A stretch of 64,000 bases of DNA from Prosthecobacter fusiformis. Lineage in GTDB: Bacteria; Verrucomicrobiota; Verrucomicrobiia; Verrucomicrobiales; Verrucomicrobiaceae. The stretch covers positions 58,487 through 122,486 of the forward strand of contig NZ_SOCA01000011.1 of the NCBI RefSeq assembly GCF_004364345.1, read 5' to 3'. The position numbers were made by a program, and so were the translations under genes. This document shows, one piece after another, positions 57,325 through 64,000 of this stretch (position 1 is its first letter; every line of letters begins with the position of its first letter). Under the pieces are notes generated by a model. The model made no database searches and had not been told where the DNA came from. It saw only the letters and a list, made by a program, of their open reading frames with translations.

Positions 57325-58860
57325 ATGTTTTCCATCCCGCGTTCCAGTGGCATCCTCCTGCATCCGACATCACTCCCAGGGAGGTTCGGCATCGGGGAAA
57401 TCGGGCCGGAGGCTCACCAGTGGCTGGATGCCCTCCATCGCATGGGGCAGAAGCTTTGGCAGATGCTTCCGCTTGGGCCCACGGGCTTTGGGGCCTCACC
57501 TTATCAGAGCTTATCCAGCTTCGCCGGGAATCCGCTGATGATCAGCTTTGATGCGCTGCGCAATGACGGGGTGCTGAAGCCCCAGGACCTGGCCATGATC
57601 CCAGCCTTCCCGGATCACAAAGTGGATTTCCTGGCGGCAGATGAGGTGCGTTCTGCGTTTTTGAAGCTGGCCTGCCAACGCTTCATGGCCCAGTGTGACA
57701 GCAGCCCGCTCCTGCAGCATGCCTTTGATGCTTTCTGTGAAAGGCAGGCGGACTGGCTGGATGATTACGCGCTCTTCATTGCCATTAAGGCTGAGCAGGG
57801 GGGGCGCACCTGGAACGACTGGCCACCGGAGTTGTCCATGCGCCACCCAGAGGCGATGGCGGATGCCATGGTCCGCCTCAGTGAAGCCATCGAGGAAGTG
57901 AAGGCACAGCAGTTCTTCTTCTTCCGCCAGTGGCAGAAGTTGCATGCCAGGGCGCAGGAACTGGGCATCAGCCTCATCGGTGACATCCCCATTTTCACTG
58001 CTCATGATAGCGCCGACGTGTGGGCGCGGCCGGACCTTTTTGAGCTGGATGAACGGGGCAATCCTATCGTTGTGGCCGGCGTGCCTCCAGATTACTTCAG
58101 CGCCACTGGCCAGCGCTGGGGAAACCCGCTTTACAAATGGAGCGCGCATGAAGCAGAGGGATTCGCCTGGTGGAAGGCGCGCCTGCGCAAAACCCTGGAG
58201 ATGGTGGACATCGTCCGCATCGACCACTTTCGTGGTTTCGCCGCCTACTGGGAGATCCCGGCAGCGGAGCCGACGGCCGTCAATGGTCGCTGGGTGGGCG
58301 CTCCTGGGGATGCCCTTTTTGAAGCTTTAAAAGGGGAGATGGGAGAGCATGTGCCCGTCATTGCCGAGGACCTCGGCATCATCACCCCGGACGTCACCGA
58401 GTTGCGCCTGCGCCATGGATTCCCCGGCATGAAGGTTATGCAGTTCGCCTTCGGTGCGGATACGATTTCAGAAGATTACATTCCAGAAAATTATCCGGAT
58501 GAGTCCGTCGCCTACACCGGCACGCATGACAATGACACTGTGCAGGGCCTGTTTAACAGCGGCGTGGGAGACGATACCACCCGCACTGCCGAGCAGGTGG
58601 AAGCAGAGCGCCGCACCATCCTTGGTTATACTCACACGGACGGATCCGACCTGCACTGGGACTTCATCAAATGCGTCTGGAATTCCCGCTCCCGTATGGC
58701 CGTGGCACCCGTGCAGGACCTTATGGGCCTGGGCAGTGAATCCCGCATGAACACACCGGGGAAAATGGGGGACTTCTGGAGCTGGCGCTTCACCTGGGAC
58801 CAGCTCACCCCGGACATCGAAGCCCAGATGCTGGCCATCACCCGCGAGGCGGGTCGCTGA
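57325..58860 (+). CDS. malQ: 4-alpha-glucanotransferase (amylomaltase)
   Basis: 511 residues from MFSIPRSSGILLHPTSLPG; a TTG 36 bases upstream is unlikely. GH77: nucleophile D300 in VRIDHFRG, acid/base E348 in VIAEDLGIIT, and D402 in TGTHDNDT are seen. It transfers glucan segments between maltodextrins, in glycogen or starch metabolism. No other glycogen gene is nearby. Confidence 0.95.
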   Translation: MFSIPRSSGILLHPTSLPGRFGIGEIGPEAHQWLDALHRMGQKLWQMLPLGPTGFGASPYQSLSSFAGNPLMISFDALRNDGVLKPQDLAMIPAFPDHKVDFLAADEVRSAFLKLACQRFMAQCDSSPLLQHAFDAFCERQADWLDDYALFIAIKAEQGGRTWNDWPPELSMRHPEAMADAMVRLSEAIEEVKAQQFFFFRQWQKLHARAQELGISLIGDIPIFTAHDSADVWARPDLFELDERGNPIVVAGVPPDYFSATGQRWGNPLYKWSAHEAEGFAWWKARLRKTLEMVDIVRIDHFRGFAAYWEIPAAEPTAVNGRWVGAPGDALFEALKGEMGEHVPVIAEDLGIITPDVTELRLRHGFPGMKVMQFAFGADTISEDYIPENYPDESVAYTGTHDNDTVQGLFNSGVGDDTTRTAEQVEAERRTILGYTHTDGSDLHWDFIKCVWNSRSRMAVAPVQDLMGLGSESRMNTPGKMGDFWSWRFTWDQLTPDIEAQMLAITREAGR

Positions 58861-58965
58861 GACTTGGTATTGCCTCCTTCTGCGTCATGCCATCCACCAG
58901 CAGGCATGAAGCGGCACATTTCTTTTGAAGACCCATGCCCCGGCAGCCGTTCATTCTGCCCCTTC

Positions 58966-60159
58966 ATGAAGTTCCTTGCTTGCCTTTTCATCGTATCTCT
59001 CGCCTGCACCGCCTCGGCTCAGCGTGCCCTGCATGTGGACCCGGCTAATGGAAATGACATCAATGATGCCATCAGCGCCCCAGTGAAAACCATCGCCCGA
59101 GGCATCCTGCTGGCGGAGCCTGGAGACACCGTGCATCTGGCCACGGGCACCTACTTTGAGAGTGTGAACCTGGCGGGAAAAAAGGGCCTGCCTGGACAGC
59201 CCATCACCCTGGACGGTCATGGTGCCATCATTGATGGCAGCGAGCCTGTCAACGCCACTGAATGGGAGTCCCTGGGCCAGGGCTTATATCGTAAGACCGA
59301 TCTCCTGCCTGGGCTGACCCCAGCCGCCCTGAGACGCTGGTATTTCCTCTGGGATGGCCGCATGGATACCATGGGCCGCACCGCCAAAGGCCCCAGTGCA
59401 GCCCTGAAAAAAGTGGCGGAGCTAAAGCCCGGTGAATGGACCTATGAAGAGGCTGAAAAAGCGTTCTATATCAAACTGACGGATGGACAGTCCCTGGATG
59501 TCGCCCGCCTCCGCTACCCCGCTCGCAGCAACGGCGTTAGCCTCTCGGGCCAGGGGCGCCATCTGACTGTCCGCAACCTTACTTGTACCCATGTTTGGAA
59601 CGATGGCTTCAACATCCATGGAGACCAGTTGGACACCGTCTTCGAAAACATTACCGCCATCGAATGTGGAGATGATGGATTCAGCGCCCATGAGACCGCT
59701 GAATGCCGTATTAATGGCTTCACCAGCCTGCGCAATTCCACGGGTCTTTGTGACATCGGCTCCAGCGTCACTCATTTTAAAAATATTTTCATTAGCGGCT
59801 GCTATGGACATGATGTTTTCTTCCATGGCAACACAGCCCACAGCTTGGAAAACGCCCTCATAGAAAGCCGGGCAGCCCACGTCATTACCGTTACCCACCG
59901 CGGCAGCGAAACGAGTCAGGCCCCCTGCCGTGCCACTTTTAAAAACGTCCTGCTGCGCCGTTTCGAAAGCCAGGCTGGTGAAGTCCGCATCACCGGTCCC
60001 TGTCAGATAGAAATGCACGGATGCACCCTTTTTGATCTGTCCAGCCAAGTCAGTGCCGAGGCCACTCTGTCGATGACTAATACCCAGTTAGGCCCGCCCG
60101 CGTCCGCTTCTACCTGGGGTGCGGATGCCGCTGCACTTGAGGCGTTGCGGCGTGAATAA
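58966..60159 (+). CDS. Secreted right-handed parallel beta-helix protein
   Basis: 397 residues from MKFLACLFIVSLACTASAQ (signal peptide, cleavage near residue 19). HVDPANGNDINDAISAPVKTIARGILLAEPGDTVHLATGTYFE is the DUF1565/pectate-lyase-like opening. The rest shows coil-like repeats (VRNLTCTHVWNDGFNIHG, ITAIECGDDGFSAHE). Likely a polysaccharide-binding or -cleaving protein; no clear catalytic residue set is recognised. Confidence 0.8.
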   Translation: MKFLACLFIVSLACTASAQRALHVDPANGNDINDAISAPVKTIARGILLAEPGDTVHLATGTYFESVNLAGKKGLPGQPITLDGHGAIIDGSEPVNATEWESLGQGLYRKTDLLPGLTPAALRRWYFLWDGRMDTMGRTAKGPSAALKKVAELKPGEWTYEEAEKAFYIKLTDGQSLDVARLRYPARSNGVSLSGQGRHLTVRNLTCTHVWNDGFNIHGDQLDTVFENITAIECGDDGFSAHETAECRINGFTSLRNSTGLCDIGSSVTHFKNIFISGCYGHDVFFHGNTAHSLENALIESRAAHVITVTHRGSETSQAPCRATFKNVLLRRFESQAGEVRITGPCQIEMHGCTLFDLSSQVSAEATLSMTNTQLGPPASASTWGADAAALEALRRE

Positions 60160-60235
60160 AAGGGATGAGTTTAGCCGCAGGGGGCATACACTATACCCCA
60201 TGCTTGCAGCAGTCGCGTAGCACGCTGCTCATCGC

Positions 60236-61327
60236 TCACGCGAGGGCAGCTTGTGCGGTACGGATGGCGGCATCGGGAACGCTGATGGCGAGCATGTTGG
60301 TACGCATCTGGCGGCCGATTTTGCCGTTGTTGTCCAGGATCTTAGCCACGCATTCACCAGTCTCTTTGGCCGTGAAAGCGCGGTAGGCGCAGTTTCTGGA
60401 GAGGAGCATCTCAGCATTGCCTTCTTCCTGGCCGGGTACGACGTAATCAATGACGGCGGGAATGCGCGCGGCCAGGACTTCATGAAGGATGGCACCGCCA
60501 GCTTTGCAGATCACCACATCATGCGTGCGCAGCAGCTCGGGGATTCGGGTGGTCCAGCCGATGATTTCCACTGGGGCATCGGGCATGGCATCGGTAAATT
60601 TACGCAGCACATGGTAAAGGCGGGAGCTGTGCTTGCCTACAGGGATGGTGAGCTGGACATCCTTCCTCAAAAGCGGTTTTAATGAGGCCAGAGTGGCTGC
60701 CACATGTCGTGCGGTCGTGGAGGGCAGGTATAGAATGCGCTGCACGCCCGGGCGGGTGGCTTCCGGCGGTAAGGTCTCAGTGAATTGCAGGCTGACAGGG
60801 AAGCCGGTGATGCGGATTTTTTCACGCGGCACTCCCAGCTTTTCCACCACTTCCTTCGTTTCGGCATCGGCCACGCAGTAGAGATCGCTCGGCTGCATGA
60901 GCCAGATGCGGTGAACGCTGATGGAATCGGTGATGATGGTGACTAGACGAGGCACGGGCTCCCCCTGCTTGCGCAGGGCATCCAAAAGAGCGGCATACAG
61001 CGGATAAGTGCTGATGATGAGGCGGGGCTGAAGGGCTTCGATCTTTTCCTTCAGTCCGCGCACGAGCGGGGCCAGCCAAGCGCTGTCCTGGGGGTCCACA
61101 TCGGATTTTTCCAGCATGTGATAAACCATGCGCCAGCCGCTGGGGAAATGGGTAATGGCCTGCTGGTAGAGATTTTTCAGCAGGGTGGCGATGCGGGGCT
61201 GGACCTCGCTGACGAGGTCGATGGCCTGGATATCCTCTCCTGGGTAAAGTTGCCTAAGCGCTTCAGCCGTGGAAAATGCGGCGGTGTTATGCCCATCGCC
61301 AAAGCCTGCTGTCAGCACTAAAATCAT
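60236..61327 (-). CDS. MGDG synthase-like (GT28) glycosyltransferase
   Basis: 363 residues. N-terminal LVLTAGFGDGHNTAAFSTAEAL is the acceptor-lipid loop typical of MGDG synthase/UgtP proteins; the C-terminal donor site includes VVICKAGGAILHEVLAARIPAVI and PGQEEGNAEMLL. It would transfer a sugar from UDP to diacylglycerol, making glycolipids at the inner membrane; donor sugar not assigned. Confidence 0.87.
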   Translation of the reverse strand: MILVLTAGFGDGHNTAAFSTAEALRQLYPGEDIQAIDLVSEVQPRIATLLKNLYQQAITHFPSGWRMVYHMLEKSDVDPQDSAWLAPLVRGLKEKIEALQPRLIISTYPLYAALLDALRKQGEPVPRLVTIITDSISVHRIWLMQPSDLYCVADAETKEVVEKLGVPREKIRITGFPVSLQFTETLPPEATRPGVQRILYLPSTTARHVAATLASLKPLLRKDVQLTIPVGKHSSRLYHVLRKFTDAMPDAPVEIIGWTTRIPELLRTHDVVICKAGGAILHEVLAARIPAVIDYVVPGQEEGNAEMLLSRNCAYRAFTAKETGECVAKILDNNGKIGRQMRTNMLAISVPDAAIRTAQAALA

Positions 61328-61424
61328 AGGCCTATGGCTGGCCGGAAATCGGCAGAACTCAAACTAAATGTCAGAGGGCTTACTCCTTGCTGGCAAACAG
61401 TCAGACCTCCAGCATACTGCGGGC

Positions 61425-62171
61425 ATGAATAAAGGCAGTGCTCTTCTGGCTCTTCCCCTCCTGCTTCTCGCCGCTGTTTTCTTCGCTGCTTGTGGGTCCT
61501 CCACTGGCCGCTCCAAGATCGCGATGTGGGAATCCCGTTATAATGACAAGGCCCTGGGCCGTGTCACGCCGGATCAGCTCCTCCGTGAGGTGGGGCTACA
61601 GACGGACTTGATCCCACCTGGTAAGGCGGGCCGCTACAAGTACCGGCCGATGACGCCGCGCTACATCACCATTCACAGTACTCAAAATTACACGGGCAAT
61701 GCCTATAACCATGCCCTGGCGCTGAAGCGCGGTGCGCTGCGTGCCACCAAGCGGGTGGGGGGGAACCGCATCGGCTTCCTGACCTGGCATTTTACCACCC
61801 AGTCCAATGTAGCCATCCAGCATCTGCCCTGCCGGGAGCAGGGGGAGCACGCGGACTTCGATGGTCCGGGGAACAACTACAGCATCGGCATTGAGATGTG
61901 TGAGCACCGTGGCAATGACATCGCGCTGACCATTGATAAAACCGCCCGGCTTTCCGCTTACCTCATGTATACATACGGGATCCCACTGAGCCATGTGGTG
62001 CCGCATTATCACTGGCCGCGTATCAGCCCCAGCATCAAGGACCCTCATAAAAACTGCCCACATTTCCTACTGGACCGCGGCCGCCCTGGTGCCACCTGGC
62101 AGTGGTATTTACGCCGGGTAAACCTGCACTACAGCCGTCTGATTCCGGGTCCGGCTCGTAACCTGGGCTGA
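61425..62171 (+). CDS. N-acetylmuramoyl-L-alanine amidase, putative lipoprotein
   Basis: 248 residues from MNKGSALLALPLLLLAAVFF; a lipobox-like FAAC places the modified Cys at 23. Amidase_2 domain: zinc His in YITIHSTQNYTGNAYNHA, GIEMCEHRGND, and the second His region YHWPRISPSIKDPHKNCPHFLL. It cleaves the sugar-peptide bond in peptidoglycan. The following gene starts 16 bp later. Confidence 0.87.
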   Translation: MNKGSALLALPLLLLAAVFFAACGSSTGRSKIAMWESRYNDKALGRVTPDQLLREVGLQTDLIPPGKAGRYKYRPMTPRYITIHSTQNYTGNAYNHALALKRGALRATKRVGGNRIGFLTWHFTTQSNVAIQHLPCREQGEHADFDGPGNNYSIGIEMCEHRGNDIALTIDKTARLSAYLMYTYGIPLSHVVPHYHWPRISPSIKDPHKNCPHFLLDRGRPGATWQWYLRRVNLHYSRLIPGPARNLG

Positions 62172-62187
62172 ATGAGGAGTGATTGCC

Positions 62188-63087
62188 ATGAAGATGTGGG
62201 CCGCCATCCTTTGTCTGGGCTTGTCTGCGGCTGCCTTGTCGGCGGAGGTGGAGGAGCCTCCAGCGGTGCGGGTGGCGGTGTTTCAGGATAAACGCATCCA
62301 TGAGAGCAGCGGCATCGCCCGCAGCCTGAGGCACGCGGGGGTCTTCTGGACCCATAACGATTCGGGCGGGGAGCCGTGCGTGTTTGCCATTAATCGAAAG
62401 GGTGAGACCTTGGCCAAGATCCGCCTGCCGAAAGCGGCCAATTTCGACTGGGAGGATATGGCCTCTGGATACGATGAGGATAACCGGCCCTGCCTTTATA
62501 TTGCGGACATCGGGGATAATCTGAAAGTGCGCGCCAGCCTGCAGATCTACCGGATTCCTGAGCCCGAGCTGCCTGACGATCCCGGCAAGGAGGAGGACAG
62601 TGCAAAACCGGAAATCTGGCACCTGGGCTATCCAGATAAAAGATACAATGCGGAGTGCCTGCTGCTGCATCCACAGACGCGTGAGATCCACATCCTAACC
62701 AAGGAGGAGGACGGCCATAGCACGCTTTTTAAGTTACCAGACGGCCCTCGCCATTCCGGCCAGGCATTCATGCTGGAAAAGGTAGGGCATGTGGACTTTC
62801 CAGCCCTGCCGCGCCTGGGCAAGAGGCCTGGTATCGCCTGCCAGACCAGCGGAGGTAGTATCTCCCCGGATGGTCGGCGGGTGGTCATCGCCACTTATAG
62901 TTATTTAAATGAGTGGCGTTTGAACCCTGGCCAGACGCTCGCGCAGGCGCTCCAGGGGCCGCGGCACCTCATCTTACCACCGCTGACGCCTCAGATGGAA
63001 GCCGTCTGCTATGATGAGGACAATGCTTCTCTGTGGTTCACCTCCGAGCTATTACCTTCACCTTTGTATCATTTGAAAAGAAACTAG
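62188..63087 (+). CDS. Secreted beta-propeller-like protein of unknown function
   Basis: 299 residues from the ATG at 62188, chosen because GAGGAG lies eight bases upstream; a GTG at 62179 is in frame. Signal peptide MKMWAAILCLGLSAAALSA. Blade-like motifs: ESSGIARSLRHAGVFWTHNDSGG, DWEDMASGYDEDNRPCLYIADIGDN, HPQTREIHILTKEEDG and a final EAVCYDEDNASLWFTSE. The repeated W-x-D/DxGDN pattern recalls SdiA-regulated/phytase-like propellers. Function unknown. Confidence 0.75.
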   Translation: MKMWAAILCLGLSAAALSAEVEEPPAVRVAVFQDKRIHESSGIARSLRHAGVFWTHNDSGGEPCVFAINRKGETLAKIRLPKAANFDWEDMASGYDEDNRPCLYIADIGDNLKVRASLQIYRIPEPELPDDPGKEEDSAKPEIWHLGYPDKRYNAECLLLHPQTREIHILTKEEDGHSTLFKLPDGPRHSGQAFMLEKVGHVDFPALPRLGKRPGIACQTSGGSISPDGRRVVIATYSYLNEWRLNPGQTLAQALQGPRHLILPPLTPQMEAVCYDEDNASLWFTSELLPSPLYHLKRN

Positions 63088-63127
63088 TCTTGGCTTTTTC
63101 TAGTCTATAGGCTTATCATTCTAAAAT

Positions 63128-63697
63128 ATGAAGGAGCCTGAAGATTTCATACCCGATTCCCTGGGTGACACCCCAGAGGCAGCAACCGTGAAAAACCTGG
63201 GCCGACGTGACTGGCTAAAGATGACCGGCCTAGGAGCCCTGGCCGCAGCCGGTGGTGGCGCGGGACTCTACTATTATAACCAGGTGCCGCTGCTGCATTT
63301 CGACGGGCGGCATGCGCGAGCTACGCCTTACCACCCGCCGGTGCTGCATCACCTGGTTTATTATGCCAATCAACTTGTGGATAAGCCCTACAAGTGGGGT
63401 GGTGGGCACCAGCAGCTTTTTGACAACGGTTTTGACTGCTCCGGCTCCATCTCACACATCCTTTACCGCAGCGGCCTGCTGGTGCGGCCTTTGAATTCCA
63501 AGGGATTCGCCGGTTATGGCCAGTCCGGTCCTGGGAAGTATGTGTCCATTTTTGTGAAACCGGGGAACCATGTCTTCATGTCCGTCTGCGGTCTGCGCTT
63601 TGATACCTCAGGCACGCAGACCGGGGAGGGACCGCGCTGGCGCTCCACGGCTCGGTCCACATCTGGATTCATCAACCGGCATCCGCAAGGGCTGTAA
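63128..63697 (+). CDS. NlpC/P60-like peptidase with twin-arginine N-terminus
   Basis: 189 residues. A twin-arginine-like segment RRDWLKMTGLGALAAAGGGAG (~26-46) may export or anchor it. Catalytic Cys104 lies in NGFDCSGSISHIL and His148 in KPGNHVFMSV, the NlpC/P60 pattern. YKWGGGHQQ precedes the Cys as in wall peptidases. It probably cuts peptidoglycan stem peptides or a related substrate. Located 41 bp downstream of the propeller gene. Confidence 0.82.
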   Translation: MKEPEDFIPDSLGDTPEAATVKNLGRRDWLKMTGLGALAAAGGGAGLYYYNQVPLLHFDGRHARATPYHPPVLHHLVYYANQLVDKPYKWGGGHQQLFDNGFDCSGSISHILYRSGLLVRPLNSKGFAGYGQSGPGKYVSIFVKPGNHVFMSVCGLRFDTSGTQTGEGPRWRSTARSTSGFINRHPQGL

Positions 63698-63710
63698 GTC
63701 TAGGAAGTGG

Positions 63711-64000
63711 TCAGGCGCACTTGACGCCGGACCGGTTTTCCATGGATTCCCACACAGCTTCCACCACACGCATGTAGCAGACACCTTCGGTGAAATCGGG
63801 CTTTGGACGCGGAGCCTGGGGATCGCGCACGGCCTGGATAAAATCACGCTCCACGGTCCAGTCCCGCTGCATCTCATACGGCACCGGCACGACTTCAAGC
63901 TTTCCACCCCGGCTGCCCAGGGAGACTTCTTCCGTGGTGAAATCATAGCTCAAGCTGCCTTCATTGCCGAAGAGCCACAGCTTGTCCGTCGGCGCATGGG
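63711..64000 (-). CDS. Gfo/Idh/MocA family oxidoreductase, 3' part (runs off the window)
   Basis: The last ~96 codons of a reverse-strand gene; the frame continues to the window edge (reading TDKLWLFGNEGSLSYDF just inside it). EGSLSYDF, RDFIQAVRDPQAPRPKPDFTEGVCYMRVVEAVWESMEN is the usual C-terminal end of NAD(P)-dependent Gfo/Idh/MocA enzymes. Substrate not determinable; the 5' end is missing. Confidence 0.8.
   Translation of the reverse strand, partial: HAPTDKLWLFGNEGSLSYDFTTEEVSLGSRGGKLEVVPVPYEMQRDWTVERDFIQAVRDPQAPRPKPDFTEGVCYMRVVEAVWESMENRSGVKCA

Overview
The window reads as a chromosomal segment of a moderately high-GC, Gram-negative member of the Verrucomicrobiota, probably of the Prosthecobacter/Verrucomicrobium group. 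The evidence is indirect: a very large secreted protein joining a DUF1080 (LamG-like) domain, a PVC-type beta-propeller 'dehydrogenase' and a c-type haem domain; many secreted beta-propeller and beta-helix proteins; a PknB-type kinase with a C-terminal helical-repeat region; and mostly Shine-Dalgarno-poor start sites. No rRNA, CRISPR array, prophage or classical insertion sequence was seen.

Layout. 1-1.0 kb: a REP-associated tyrosine transposase (RAYT) inside copies of its own palindromic repeat. 1.1-6.0 kb: a small membrane protein, the giant modular cytochrome c protein (reverse strand), and a G-rich non-coding stretch with clustered palindromes and a four-copy ~99-bp tandem repeat. 6.0-9.6 kb: ilvA (threonine ammonia-lyase) preceded by what looks like a complete branched-chain-amino-acid attenuator, then a 2-oxoacid dehydrogenase E1 alpha/beta pair. 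9.8-11.1 kb: a sugar-nucleotide pyrophosphorylase and a small protein. 11.3-24.5 kb: the core information-processing block tRNA-Thr, tuf, tRNA-Trp, secE, nusG, rplK, rplA, rplJ, rplL, rpoB, rpoC, closed by a strong terminator. 24.6-31.5 kb: an MmcQ-like protein, a secreted PQQ-type propeller followed by an 18.7-copy heptanucleotide repeat, metK, a secreted protein of unknown function, and a tandem pair of trypsin/PDZ proteins of which one is catalytically dead. 31.7-38.4 kb: a class A penicillin-binding protein, a nucleotide-sugar dehydrogenase, a SulP transporter and holA. 38.5-43.7 kb: a secreted sorbosone-dehydrogenase-like protein, a Tat-exported TIM-barrel protein, a VOC protein and an RlmI-like methyltransferase. 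43.8-48.0 kb: a two-gene unit encoding a PelA-like polysaccharide-modification protein with degenerate deacetylase residues and a membrane-anchored helical-repeat protein. 48.4-51.2 kb: rpsO and pnp. 51.2-64.0 kb: a small secreted protein, rimO, two lineage-specific proteins, a kinase, malQ, a beta-helix protein, an MGDG-synthase-like glycosyltransferase, an amidase lipoprotein, an NlpC/P60-like protein and the 3' end of a Gfo/Idh/MocA oxidoreductase.

The most interesting signals are regulatory or structural. The ilvA leader peptide (MPILVIIIGALSGQG) is followed by three mutually exclusive hairpin segments and a T6 terminator. A perfect 21-bp inverted repeat is inserted in frame inside the giant cytochrome gene. 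The RAYT/REP pair, the orphan PelA-like locus and the active/inactive protease pair also deserve a second look. All functional names rest on recognition of motifs by eye; no database search was run.
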